Of a stretch of 58,529 nt of DNA, positions 41,805 through 53,514 are shown piece after piece. Source of the DNA: Longimicrobiales bacterium (GTDB lineage: Bacteria; Gemmatimonadota; Gemmatimonadetes; Longimicrobiales; Gaopeijiaceae); the NCBI GenBank assembly GCA_028279425.1, contig JANQNV010000167.1, positions 1-58,529 on the forward strand, in the 5' to 3' direction. The position numbers and the translations under genes are program-made. Each line of letters opens with the position of its first letter. Position 1 is the first letter of the stretch. The notes under the pieces were generated by a model, which was not told where the DNA came from, ran no database searches, and was given only the letters and a program-made list of their open reading frames with translations.

Positions 41805-41812
41805 TTCCTCGC

Positions 41813-42514
41813 ATGACTACACGAGAACAGTTGAAACGGGCGGCCGCCGGCGAGGCGCTGGCCCGCGTCGAGTCGGGGATGCGGCTCGGGCTCGGCACGG
41901 GCAGCACGATGCGACACTTCGTCGAGCTTCTGGCCGAGGCGGTCGAGGCGGGGCAGCTGAAGGACGTCGCGGGCGTTCCCACCTCGGTGGAGACGGCCGA
42001 CCAGGCGCGCGGCGCGGGGATCCCCCTCCTCGAACTCCACGAGGCCGGCCGCCTCGACCTCGCCATCGACGGGGCCGACGAGGTCGATCCGCGCCTCGAC
42101 CTCATCAAGGGCCTGGGCGGAGCCCTCCTCCGCGAGAAGATGGTGGCGCAGGCATCCGACCGCTTCGTGGTCGTGGCCGACGATTCGAAGTGGGTGTCGG
42201 GGCTGGGCACTCGGAGCCCGCTTCCGGTCGAGGTGGTCCGCTTCGGATGGCAGAGCCACCTGCCGAGCATCGCGGCGTTGGGCGGCGAGGCCACCCTCCG
42301 CACCGATGGGGCGGGGGAGCCCTTCGTGACCGACAACGGCAATGTGATTCTCGACTGCCGCTTCTGCGAGGGGATCGACGATCCGTTCGAGGTCCAGGAG
42401 CGGCTTCGCGCGCGTGCCGGCGTCGTCGACACGGGCTTGTTTCTGGGGATGGCCGACGAGGCCATCCTGGCGTCCGACACCGGTCTGACGGTCCGCACGC
42501 GCGAGGGCGTATGA
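41813..42514 (+). CDS. rpiA: Ribose-5-phosphate isomerase A
   Basis: 233 aa. Interconverts ribose-5-P and ribulose-5-P. Motifs: GMRLGLGTGSTMRHFVELL (phosphate-binding loop), VPTSVETADQA, LDLAIDGADEVDPRLDLIKGLGGALLREKMVA with the catalytic Asp/Glu/Lys, VVVADDSKWV, and VTDNGNVILDCRF. rpe overlaps its stop by ATGA (42511-42514), pairing the two non-oxidative pentose-phosphate isomerases. Erythrose-4-P supply for the neighbouring DAHP synthase is a functional link but the genes are divergent. Confidence 0.94.
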   Translation: MTTREQLKRAAAGEALARVESGMRLGLGTGSTMRHFVELLAEAVEAGQLKDVAGVPTSVETADQARGAGIPLLELHEAGRLDLAIDGADEVDPRLDLIKGLGGALLREKMVAQASDRFVVVADDSKWVSGLGTRSPLPVEVVRFGWQSHLPSIAALGGEATLRTDGAGEPFVTDNGNVILDCRFCEGIDDPFEVQERLRARAGVVDTGLFLGMADEAILASDTGLTVRTREGV

Positions 42515-43203
42515 GGGAGCGGCGGCCGACCCTCATCGCACCCTCGATCCTGTCTGCAGACTTCGGCGCTCTGGCCGGAGACGTCCGCGCCGTCGACGAG
42601 GCGGGGGCCGAATGGATCCACATCGATGTGATGGATGGACACTTCGTGCCCAACATCACGATGGGTCCTGCCATCACCGCTGCCGTTGGGCGCGCGACCG
42701 ACCGGCTGCTCGACGTGCACCTGATGATCGAAGCGCCCGAGCGCTACCTCGAGGCCTTCGCGGAGGCGGGTGCGCAGGTGTTGACGGTGCACTGGGAGAC
42801 GTGCCCCCACCTCCACCGCACCGTGCAGCAGATTCGCGAGCTCGGGGCGCGTGCGGGAGTCGCGATCAATCCTGCGACGCCGGTCCACCTCTTGCGAGAC
42901 ATCGTCGAAGAGCTCGACCTCGTGCTGGTCATGTCGGTCAACCCGGGCTTCGGCGGACAGAGCTTCATCGGGCGCTCGCTCGACCGGATCCGCGAGGTGC
43001 GGGCGATGCTCGACAACGTCGGGTCGTCGGCCCGGCTGCAGGTCGACGGCGGAGTCACTCCCGACAATGCGGCTGCCGTCGCCGCCGCCGGAGCCGACGT
43101 GCTCGTGGCCGGGTCGGCCGTATTCGGGCACCCCGACGGGCCGGCGGCCGGCGTCCGCGCGCTCCGGGCCGCGGCGAGTCAAACGGCGCTCCGGCGTGTG
43201 TGA
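42511..43203 (+). CDS. rpe: Ribulose-phosphate 3-epimerase
   Basis: 230 aa. TIM-barrel metal enzyme interconverting ribulose-5-P and xylulose-5-P. Motifs: IAPSILSADFGALAGD, WIHIDVMDGHFVPNITMGP, DVHLMIEAPERYLEAFAEAGA, VLVMSVNPGFGGQSFI, and LQVDGGVTPDNAAAVAAAGADVLVAGSAVFG. ATG 42511 overlaps the rpiA stop. The phosphorelay operon starts 54 bp downstream with its own promoter. Confidence 0.94.
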   Translation: MRERRPTLIAPSILSADFGALAGDVRAVDEAGAEWIHIDVMDGHFVPNITMGPAITAAVGRATDRLLDVHLMIEAPERYLEAFAEAGAQVLTVHWETCPHLHRTVQQIRELGARAGVAINPATPVHLLRDIVEELDLVLVMSVNPGFGGQSFIGRSLDRIREVRAMLDNVGSSARLQVDGGVTPDNAAAVAAAGADVLVAGSAVFGHPDGPAAGVRALRAAASQTALRRV

Positions 43204-43218
43204 AGGTCGAGTTTTCCT

Positions 43219-43248
43219 TTGCACGCCCGCCGGACACCGGGTTAGACT
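43219..43248 (+). promoter_or_regulatory. Promoter of the phosphorelay operon
   Basis: TTGCAC (43219-43224), 18-bp spacer, TAGACT (43243-43248), then 9 nt to the ATG at 43258. One of the best sigma-70-like promoters in the window. The predicted start site lies 2-3 nt before the ATG, leaving no room for a Shine-Dalgarno. Confidence 0.6.
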
Positions 43249-43257
43249 TGTAAACAT

Positions 43258-43620
43258 ATGATTAACTACAACGCCATCGATCGATCGGCGCTCGATCGCC
43301 TGACCGAGTGGGGAGGAGACAAGCTGCTGCGGCAGATGCTCCGCCTGTTTCTCGAAAACGCGCCCGAGCGACTCCAGCAAATCGAGCAGGGACTCGCCCC
43401 GGGCGGCGCGCTCGAGGAGGCGCATCGCGGCGCGCACTCCCTGAAGTCGAGTGCGGGCAACGTGGGAGCGATGAGCCTCAGCGAGAAGGCGGCCGCTCTC
43501 GAGGCGTCGACCAAGCAAGGCGACGCCGAGGCTTCGCAGTCGCTGTTCGCCGAGCTGAAGGTGCTCTGGAATGCGGTCGAGGCGGAGCTGAGCCAGGTGC
43601 TCGAGGGACTACCGGAATGA
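43258..43620 (+). CDS. HPt (histidine phosphotransfer) domain protein
   Basis: 120 aa, a single HPt helical bundle. The phosphoacceptor is His60 in EAHRGAHSLKSSAGNVGAMSL, the consensus HSLKSSAGNVGA segment. It would shuttle phosphate between a receiver and the hybrid kinase of the same operon. Its stop overlaps the receiver gene start (ATGA, 43617-43620). Confidence 0.92.
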   Translation: MINYNAIDRSALDRLTEWGGDKLLRQMLRLFLENAPERLQQIEQGLAPGGALEEAHRGAHSLKSSAGNVGAMSLSEKAAALEASTKQGDAEASQSLFAELKVLWNAVEAELSQVLEGLPE

Positions 43621-43969
43621 AGCCGCGTATCGCCGTCGTGGAAGACAATCCCGACAACCGCCTGCTCGTGGAGGCGATCCTGGACGACGAATTCGAGATC
43701 ATCGAGTTCGAGACGGGTGCCGAGGCCGTGGCCGGGCTCGAAGACGCCCGGGCCGATCTCGTGCTGCTCGACATCTCGCTCCCCGAGATGGACGGACCCG
43801 AGGTGTTGGCGTGGCTGCGCGGCCAGCCCTCGATTGCCGCGACGCCGGTCATCGCACTGACGGCACACGCCATGGCGGGGGACCGCGAACGGTATCTCGA
43901 GGCAGGGTTCGACGACTATGTCAGCAAGCCGATCGTGGATGAGGACGTCCTCTTGTCGTCCATCCGGCG

Positions 43970-43991
<22 letters not shown>
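43617..43991 (+). CDS. Single-domain response regulator (CheY-like)
   Basis: 124 aa receiver only, no output domain. Acidic pocket VVEDNPDNR (Glu9, Asp10), phosphoacceptor Asp52 in LVLLDISLPEMDGPEVL, Thr/Ser switch region VIALTAHAMAGD, and Lys104 in DDYVSKPI. This DivK-like form with the KPI signature usually works in kinase phosphorelays. It is sandwiched between the HPt and hybrid-kinase genes with overlaps on both sides (4 bp and 22 bp). Confidence 0.92.
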
Positions 43992-46930
<2,939 letters not shown>

Positions 46931-46962
46931 ACGGCTGGCGGTGTGGCGGGTAGTCGCGTCCC

Positions 46963-48432
46963 ATGATTGCGATTCCCACTTCGCGCCTTTCGGCGCTCAA
47001 CGATGCCCCGATCCACCCCGATCGAGACTACGTGCTCTACTGGATGGTGGCCCAGCGTCGCCTCCACTGGAACTATGCCCTCGATCACGCCGTCCACCGG
47101 GCCGCCGCACTGGGCGTCCCGCTCGTGGTGTTCGAGGCGCTGCGGATCGGATACCGGTGGGCCTCCCCACGCCATCACCGGTTCGCCCTCGACGGTATGG
47201 CCGAGCACCGGGAGGCTCTGCGCGGTGGGCCCGTGGCGTATCTACCCTACGTCGAGCCCGAAGCCGGGGCGGGGAAGGGGCTGCTCCGCGCCCTCGCCGA
47301 GCGGGCGTGCACGGTCGTGACCGACGACTACCCGGTCTTCTTCGTGCCCCGCATGCAAGCGGCGGCGGCGGACGTGATCGACTGCCGTCTCGAGCGGGTC
47401 GATTCGAACGGACTGCTGCCGATGCGGATGGCGGCGAGGACCTTCACCGCGGCCGTTCACTTCCGGCGCCACCTCCACAAGACTCTGGTCCCGCACCTCG
47501 GCGAGGCACCCTCTCCGGATCCTCTGCAGGGTGTCGACCTTCGCGCGGCACCCGATCTCTCGGCGGTGACCACCCGGTGGCCGATGGCCACGGGCGACCT
47601 CCTGGACGGGCGCGGTGGTGCTCTCGCGACGCTCCCCCTCGCGGGGCGGGTGCCGGTCGTCGAGCGACGGGGCGGGAGCCAGGCCGGGCGCCAACGCCTG
47701 GAGGCGTTCCTCCGGGTCGGGCTCGACGACTACCTCGAGGGGCGCAACCATCCCGATCGCGACGCCTCGAGTGGGCTGTCGCCCTGGTTGCACTGGGGAC
47801 ACCTCTCGGCTCACGAGATCTTTCACCGCGTGACCGAGCGGGAGGGCTGGACGCCGGCGTGCCTCTCGGGCGAGGTCACGGCCAAGCGGGAGGGGTGGTG
47901 GGGTATGTCGCCCGCCGCTGAGGCGTTTCTGGAGGAGCTGGTCACGTGGCGGGAGCTCGGTTTCAACTTCGCAGCCGAACGGGCCGACTACGACGACTAC
48001 GCGAGCCTCCCCAACTGGGCTCGGGCGACCCTGGCGGAGCACGCCGCCGATCCCCGTCCTGTGGTCTACGAGTTCGAGGCGTTCGATGGGGCCGAGACGC
48101 ACGACCCGATCTGGAACGCCGCGCAACGACAGCTGCGTGCGGAAGGCGTCATCCACAACTACCTGCGCATGCTGTGGGGCAAGAAGATTCTCGAGTGGTC
48201 ACACGACCCGCGGACGGCGCTCGCCACCATGATCGAGCTGAACAATCGATATGCGATCGACGGGCGTGATCCCAACTCGTACAGTGGCATCTTCTGGGTG
48301 CTGGGTCGCTTCGACCGGGGATGGCCGGAACGCGCGATTTACGGCACGGTACGTTCGATGTCGTCGGACTCGACTCGACGCAAGGTCGAACTCGACGAGT
48401 ATCTGAAGCGGTTTTCGAAGGAGTCCTCCTGA
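46963..48432 (+). CDS. phrB: Class II deoxyribodipyrimidine (CPD) photolyase
   Basis: 489 aa. Light-driven repair of cyclobutane pyrimidine dimers with FAD. N-terminal Rossmann-like domain (DYVLYWMVAQRRLHWNYALDHA, class II style); the FAD domain has GLSPWLHWGHLSAHEIF, ELGFNFAAERADYDDYASLPNWARATL, RMLWGKKILEWSHDP, LNNRYAIDGRDPNSYSGIFWVLGRFDRGWPE and IYGTVRSMSS, all class II hallmarks. The next gene overlaps by one base (TGATG). It heads a plus-strand pair converging on the carotenoid operon. Photolyases of this kind are commonly in CarH/LitR regulons, and a CarH-like gene is 6 kb away. Confidence 0.93.
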   Translation: MIAIPTSRLSALNDAPIHPDRDYVLYWMVAQRRLHWNYALDHAVHRAAALGVPLVVFEALRIGYRWASPRHHRFALDGMAEHREALRGGPVAYLPYVEPEAGAGKGLLRALAERACTVVTDDYPVFFVPRMQAAAADVIDCRLERVDSNGLLPMRMAARTFTAAVHFRRHLHKTLVPHLGEAPSPDPLQGVDLRAAPDLSAVTTRWPMATGDLLDGRGGALATLPLAGRVPVVERRGGSQAGRQRLEAFLRVGLDDYLEGRNHPDRDASSGLSPWLHWGHLSAHEIFHRVTEREGWTPACLSGEVTAKREGWWGMSPAAEAFLEELVTWRELGFNFAAERADYDDYASLPNWARATLAEHAADPRPVVYEFEAFDGAETHDPIWNAAQRQLRAEGVIHNYLRMLWGKKILEWSHDPRTALATMIELNNRYAIDGRDPNSYSGIFWVLGRFDRGWPERAIYGTVRSMSSDSTRRKVELDEYLKRFSKESS

Positions 48433-49808
48433 TGCCCGTGTTTCGCCATTCCTCAACGCTGCCCTACCCCGTTTCGGAGGTGTTCGATTGGCACACCCGC
48501 GCCGGAGCTCTGCAGCGACTCACCCCCCCGTGGGAAGACGTCCGGCTGATCCGCGCGACCGGTGGCATCGAGGACGGGGCCCGGGTGGAGTTGAGTATGA
48601 AGAAGGGGCCCATCGACCTCACCTGGGAGGTCGAGCACGTCGACTACGAGAAAGACGTGCAGTTCCGCGACGTGCAGCGGAAGGGTCCCTTCGAGAAGTG
48701 GGTCCACACCCACCGCTTCGCACCCGACGGGGCAGGGGGCACCCACATGGAGGATGAGGTCGAGTGGGAGCCGCCCCTCGGCGCCGCCGGCGAACTCTTC
48801 GCGGGGCCCATCGTCGAGAGGGATCTCGAGCGGAGCTTCGCCTTCCGGCATCGCCGACTCGCCCACGACCTCGACCTGCACGTGCGCTTCCAGGCGGTGC
48901 CGCGCCTCACCGTCGCGATCACGGGTGCCGGTGGCCTCATCGGCTCGGCGCTGTCCGCTCTTCTCACCACGGGTGGGCATCGCGTGGTGCCGATGGTGCG
49001 GAGCCGATCGCGAGCCGTGGATGGCGCGGTGTTCTGGGATCCCCGCAGCGGCGAAGTCGACACCCAGGGACTCTCGGGCGTCGACGCGGTGGTGCACCTC
49101 GCCGGTGAGCCGATCAACGGGGTCCGCTGGACCCGCGCGAAAAAGGCGGCGATCCGGGATTCACGTGTGGAGGGAACGCGCGTCCTGTCGGAGGCCATCG
49201 CGGGGATGCACGACGTGAAGTCTCTCGTGATGGCGTCGGCCGTCGGGTTCTACGGGGGACGCAAGGACGAGATCCTGACCGAATCCAGCAGCCGCGGGAA
49301 GGGGTTTCTTGCGGATGTCTGCGCGGCCTGGGAGGCGGCGCCGAAGCGCGCGGAGGGCGCAGGCGTGCGGGTCGTGAAGATCCGGAACGGCCTGGTGCTG
49401 AGCCCGGCCGGAGGGGCCCTTCCGGTGATGCTCACGGCGTTCAAGTCGGGGATGGCCGGGCGTGTCGGCAACGGACGTCAGTACGTGCCCTGGATCGATC
49501 TCGACGACTGCGTCGGGATCTTCTACCACGCGTTGATGAACCCCGCGATGAAGGGCATCCTGAACGGTACCGGACCCAATCCCGTGACCAACGCCACCTT
49601 CACCGACATTCTGGGTCGGGTGTTGAACCGACCGACGATCGTACCCCTGCCGAAGCTCGCAGTCCGCGCGATGCTCGGCGAGATGGGAGACGAGCTCCTG
49701 CTCCAGGGGCAGCGCGCCAAGCCGTCGGCGACGCTCGCGGCGGGCTACACCTTCCGGTACGAAGACCTCGAGCAGTCGCTGCGACATCAGCTCGGACGGG
49801 TGCGCTGA
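48432..49808 (+). CDS. TIGR01777 family protein: N-terminal SRPBCC domain fused to SDR epimerase
   Basis: 458 aa. Residues 1-155: SRPBCC/START-like domain (FRHSSTLPYPVSEVFDWHTRAGALQRLTPPW, typical of YfcH-associated cyclase-like domains). Residues about 158-458: NAD(P)-dependent SDR of the TIGR01777/YfcH family with VAITGAGGLIGSALSALL, VDAVVHLAGEPINGVRWT, the catalytic-region SAVGFYGGRKDEILTE, RNGLVLSPAGGALPVML, and YVPWIDLDDCV. Its start overlaps the photolyase stop. Members often sit beside photolyase, CarH/LitR and carotenoid genes; biochemical role not established. Confidence 0.88.
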   Translation: MPVFRHSSTLPYPVSEVFDWHTRAGALQRLTPPWEDVRLIRATGGIEDGARVELSMKKGPIDLTWEVEHVDYEKDVQFRDVQRKGPFEKWVHTHRFAPDGAGGTHMEDEVEWEPPLGAAGELFAGPIVERDLERSFAFRHRRLAHDLDLHVRFQAVPRLTVAITGAGGLIGSALSALLTTGGHRVVPMVRSRSRAVDGAVFWDPRSGEVDTQGLSGVDAVVHLAGEPINGVRWTRAKKAAIRDSRVEGTRVLSEAIAGMHDVKSLVMASAVGFYGGRKDEILTESSSRGKGFLADVCAAWEAAPKRAEGAGVRVVKIRNGLVLSPAGGALPVMLTAFKSGMAGRVGNGRQYVPWIDLDDCVGIFYHALMNPAMKGILNGTGPNPVTNATFTDILGRVLNRPTIVPLPKLAVRAMLGEMGDELLLQGQRAKPSATLAAGYTFRYEDLEQSLRHQLGRVR

Positions 49809-49809
49809 C

Positions 49810-49824
49810 CGCGACCGGGTCGCG
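49810..49824. terminator. Small hairpin between convergent TIGR01777 and crtI genes
   Basis: CGCGAC (49810-49815), CGG loop, GTCGCG (49819-49824), right after the TIGR01777 stop, in the 86-bp convergent gap. No T-run. Confidence 0.3.
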
Positions 49825-49894
49825 ACCACGTTCGACCGAGGCCCACTCCTGACCCGAGACCCCGGCCGGATGCTGGAGGGGCGGTGGAAGCGCG

Positions 49895-51562
49895 CTAGCG
49901 CGGCGTGAGGGCTTCGAGCGCCGACTCGTGACTCGGTCCGCGTGCCGCCTCCATTGCGACGTCTCCGGGCCGACCCCAATCCCACTGGTCGGGGAGTCCG
50001 AGGTCTTCGGCAATGCAGCCGTACGTGGTTTCGGCCGACAACACCACTCCGGGCACACCAGCGCCGGGGTGGGTACCGGCGCCCACCAGGTAGAGCCCCT
50101 TCACATCTTCCGAGCGATTCTGCGGCCGCAGGTAGGCCGTTTGCGTCAACTTGGGCTCGATCGCGAAGGCGTTGCCGTACGTGGCGTTCAACTCGGTCTC
50201 GAAATCGTCGGGCGTGAAGATGTGGAGCACCTCGAGGGCGTCGCGAAGACCCTCCATCCCCCATTCTTCGAGGAAGTCGATCACCTTGTCGGCGAACTGC
50301 TCCTTGATCGACGACCAGTCGATGTCGGCCTTCTTGTTCGCCACGGGGATGAGCACGTACATGCTCTCGCACCCCTCCGGAGCCATGTCGGGGTCGGTTC
50401 GAGTCGGTGCGTGCACGTACATGCTGAAGTCGTCGGGGAGGATCTTGCGATCGAAGATATCGCGCACCAGCTCCTTGTAGCGCTCCGACAAGATGAGGGT
50501 GTGGTGCTCCAACTGCGGGTACTGGCGGCGCGTGCCCAGGTAGAGCAGGAAGCAGCTCATCGTGTAACTCGTCTTGTCGACTTTCCGGTCGGTCCAATGC
50601 TTGCGCACCGAAGGGTCGACGAGCGCCTTGTAGGTATGCCCGACATCGGCGTTGGAGGCGACGATGTCGGCGGGGAGGTACTGGCCGCCCGCGTGAACCC
50701 CGACTGCGCGTCCGTCGTCGATCTCGATCCGCTCTGCGGCACAATCGGTACGGACCTCTCCTCCGATTTCCTCGAAGAGCTTCGCCATGGCCTCGACCAG
50801 CGAGTACATGCCCCCGCGGCTGAACCAGACGCCGCCGCGCTTCTCCAGGTAGGGGATCATGAGGTAGACGGCCGGCGTCGAAAACGGATTGCCCCCGACG
50901 AAGAGCGGGTGGAAGGAGTAGATGAACCGGTGCCGGAAGTCCTTGAAGTACTTCGAGACGAACGAATGCACGGGCCGCCAGGCCCCCAGCTTGACCACCT
51001 TGGGGACGAAGCGGAACATGCTCGCCCACGAGTCGAAGGGCTTGGACCCCAGCCGGTCGGCGATGATCGACTCGTAGATGGGCTCGACGGCCGTCATGAA
51101 GTCGTCGAACCGGGCGGCGTCTCCCGGGTCGAACTCCGCCATCTGCGCCTTCATCCGATCGGCGTCGGACACGTAGTCGAGGTGGGTCCCGTCGTGGAAG
51201 TAGATGCGGTAGAACGGGTCGAGCGGGATCAAGTCGATGTAGTCCACGAGGCGGCGACCCGCCGCTTCGAACACCCCGTCGAGAATCGCCGGTGCGGTGA
51301 TCAACGAGGGCCCCATGTCGAAGACGTATCCCCGATCGACCAATTGGTACGCTCGCCCCCCCAGCTTCTCGCGCTTCTCGACCAAGGTGACCTGAACGCC
51401 GGCCGCCTGGAGGCGGATCGCCAGGGCGAGGCCGCCGAAGCCTCCCCCGATGACCACCGCGCGTTTCGAGTCACCCGTGTCGCTGTCGGTGCCTGCGTCG
51501 GGGTGCGCCCCAGGCGCCGTGGCGCCGCGGGTGGCGGTCTGGGAGGGTGCCGCGTGTGACAT
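49895..51562 (-). CDS. crtI: Phytoene desaturase (CrtI family)
   Basis: 555 aa. A 30-residue Thr/Ala/Gly-rich N-terminal extension precedes the FAD Rossmann motif RAVVIGGGFGGLALAIRLQAAG and VEKREKLGGRAYQL; GPSLITAPAILDGVF follows, and the C-terminal bacterial-type phytoene dehydrogenase signature region is GLYLVGAGTHPGAGVPGVVLSAE. It would desaturate phytoene to lycopene or related acyclic carotenes. It is the last gene of the minus-strand operon cruF, crtE-B fusion, crtI, starting 2 nt after the fusion gene's stop. No cyclase is adjacent, so acyclic end groups are expected. Confidence 0.92.
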   Translation of the reverse strand: MSHAAPSQTATRGATAPGAHPDAGTDSDTGDSKRAVVIGGGFGGLALAIRLQAAGVQVTLVEKREKLGGRAYQLVDRGYVFDMGPSLITAPAILDGVFEAAGRRLVDYIDLIPLDPFYRIYFHDGTHLDYVSDADRMKAQMAEFDPGDAARFDDFMTAVEPIYESIIADRLGSKPFDSWASMFRFVPKVVKLGAWRPVHSFVSKYFKDFRHRFIYSFHPLFVGGNPFSTPAVYLMIPYLEKRGGVWFSRGGMYSLVEAMAKLFEEIGGEVRTDCAAERIEIDDGRAVGVHAGGQYLPADIVASNADVGHTYKALVDPSVRKHWTDRKVDKTSYTMSCFLLYLGTRRQYPQLEHHTLILSERYKELVRDIFDRKILPDDFSMYVHAPTRTDPDMAPEGCESMYVLIPVANKKADIDWSSIKEQFADKVIDFLEEWGMEGLRDALEVLHIFTPDDFETELNATYGNAFAIEPKLTQTAYLRPQNRSEDVKGLYLVGAGTHPGAGVPGVVLSAETTYGCIAEDLGLPDQWDWGRPGDVAMEAARGPSHESALEALTPR

Positions 51563-51564
51563 CG

Positions 51565-53514
51565 TTACTCTGCCTTGGCCGGGCTCGGGGACAAACCGAA
51601 CGCCGGAGTTGAACCTTCGGAGGTGGTGCGGCGGAGTTCGGCCAGTCCGCCGAAGCCCAGCCGCAGTTTCTGGGTGAGGCGGGTGTAGGCCCGCGTGGTG
51701 CCGTTGTCGTACTCGAGTCGGCGAATCTCGTCGTGGATCCCCTGGTACACCCGGGCGGCGACGGCGACCGGGCGGGCGAAGAAGGTGGGGAGGGCCGGCA
51801 GGGCGGTGAACGCTGCCGCGTATTGTCGGTCGGCGATCTCCATCAACGCTTCGCAGAGGTCTGCGTAAGGTTGAGGCACGGGCCCCCGCCCGGACGCGAC
51901 GTAGTCGACCATGGAGAGCCCGACGCCGTGTCGGTCCATCAGGTCACGAGGGAGATAGAGCCGGTCGGCGCGCCAGTCCTCGCCGACGTCGCGAAGGATG
52001 TTGGTGATCTGCATCGCATGCCCGAGGCCGTAGGCGCGGGCCAGGACGTCGGGGTCGCGAACGCCGAAGAGTTCCGTCACCCACCCTCCCACGACCGACG
52101 CCACACGATAGGTGTACACCTCGAGGTCTTCGACCCGGTTGAAGCAGATCGGCTCCAGGTCCATGCCCACCCCGCTGAGCAGTTCGTCGGGGTAGTGGAA
52201 GGGGACCTCTCGCTGCCGGGCCTCGCCCATCACCGCATCGGCGAGGGGGACGCCGGTGGGTACGCCATCGTAGGCCTGCCGCACGAGGCCTCTCCACGCC
52301 TCCAGGCGCGCCCGGGCGTGGCTGGGCTCCACATCCGTCTCGTCGACCAGATCGTCGGTGAAGCGGCAGAAGGCGTAGACGCCCTCGACCGATCGGCGAG
52401 GGTCGGGCGGAAACAGGCGCGAGGCGAAGCGAAAGGACTTGCTGTGCTCGGCGAAGAAGCGACCCCATGCCGAGGGATCTCCCACGCGCTGGGCGAGGGT
52501 CACCACCTCGCTCTCGACCGAGGCGGGCGTGGCCAGACGCTCGCGCTGGCGTTGCACGAACTCGGCCCTCTGCGCGGCCACGGCCCGATCCGCCACGTCG
52601 ACCCAGCTCTCGAGAATCTGCGCGAGGAGGCCGTCGTCTTCCGAGAAGGCGTCCACCACCTCGCGCGACTCCGACTCCAGCCGCGTCATGACTCTCGTCA
52701 TCGCGTCGCCACGCGCCGGGTCGAACAGTCGCTCGACCACCTCGGACTCATCGAGCGCGAAGCCGGTCAGGCCCGCCATGTCGAGCACGAAGCTCCACTT
52801 CTTCTGTCGATAGTCCTGGAGCGCCTTCTTGCCGGTCGAGGCCGCCGGACAGTAGTCCAGCGTGTCGTCGACCATCTGGTAGAGCGCTCCGATTCTGCGC
52901 CCCGCCGCCTCGGCTTCGATCTCGGTGACGGGGTGTCCTGCCCAGGCCGACGCGAGGGCCACCGCCGCCGCGAACAGCCCGCCCGACTTCCCTTCGATCG
53001 TCTCACGGTACTCGGGCGCCGTGAGGACCCGCCCAACGCCGCGATGCTGAGCGATTTCGCCCGCCACGGTTCGCTCTACCGCGACGACGAAGGTCTCGAT
53101 GAACGGTGCCAGCCCCGTCGAGGCGGCGATACGGTACGAGGCCGTGAGAAGGTGATCGCCTCGCACGAGCGCTGGAGCGATCCCATTCGTATGCGCCAAC
53201 GTGGGGCGTCCACGACGGGTCTCGGCCTCGTCGAGAATGTCGTCGTGGAGGAGCGACGCCTCGTGCACCATCTCGATCGCCAGAGCCCCCCGCCAGAAGC
53301 GGTCGTCGACCGCCGTCCGGGCCCGGGGAGGGAGGGCCGAGAAGGCGATCAAGGGCCGCAGAAGCTTGCCGTCGAGTTGCGTGACGGGGAGTCCCTGAGC
53401 CTCGGCCCACGCTGCGGCGTCGGCCAGACCTCGCCGAATCCGAGCGTGGACCGACGACGTCTCACGGTCCCGTTTCGGATCCGGTTCGGCCGTCCCGGCG
53501 CGAGCGGCGCCCAT
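51565..53514 (-). CDS. Fused geranylgeranyl diphosphate synthase - phytoene synthase (CrtE-CrtB)
   Basis: 649 aa in one uninterrupted frame. Residues about 20-310: trans-isoprenyl diphosphate synthase with GKLLRPLIAF, first Asp-rich motif SLLHDDILDEAETRRGRPT (DDILD about 91-95), the GKSGGLFAAA segment, and second Asp motif YQMVDDTLDY (about 216-220). Residues about 335-640: squalene/phytoene synthase with HSKSFRFASRLFPPD, first motif FTDDLVDETD (about 386-394), and second motif ITNILRDVGEDWRADRLYLP (about 503-522). Both catalytic centres look intact, so one polypeptide could make GGPP and condense it to phytoene. The ATG overlaps the cruF stop (TGATG). Separate crtE and crtB genes are the usual bacterial arrangement. 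Confidence 0.92.
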   Translation of the reverse strand: MGAARAGTAEPDPKRDRETSSVHARIRRGLADAAAWAEAQGLPVTQLDGKLLRPLIAFSALPPRARTAVDDRFWRGALAIEMVHEASLLHDDILDEAETRRGRPTLAHTNGIAPALVRGDHLLTASYRIAASTGLAPFIETFVVAVERTVAGEIAQHRGVGRVLTAPEYRETIEGKSGGLFAAAVALASAWAGHPVTEIEAEAAGRRIGALYQMVDDTLDYCPAASTGKKALQDYRQKKWSFVLDMAGLTGFALDESEVVERLFDPARGDAMTRVMTRLESESREVVDAFSEDDGLLAQILESWVDVADRAVAAQRAEFVQRQRERLATPASVESEVVTLAQRVGDPSAWGRFFAEHSKSFRFASRLFPPDPRRSVEGVYAFCRFTDDLVDETDVEPSHARARLEAWRGLVRQAYDGVPTGVPLADAVMGEARQREVPFHYPDELLSGVGMDLEPICFNRVEDLEVYTYRVASVVGGWVTELFGVRDPDVLARAYGLGHAMQITNILRDVGEDWRADRLYLPRDLMDRHGVGLSMVDYVASGRGPVPQPYADLCEALMEIADRQYAAAFTALPALPTFFARPVAVAARVYQGIHDEIRRLEYDNGTTRAYTRLTQKLRLGFGGLAELRRTTSEGSTPAFGLSPSPAKAE

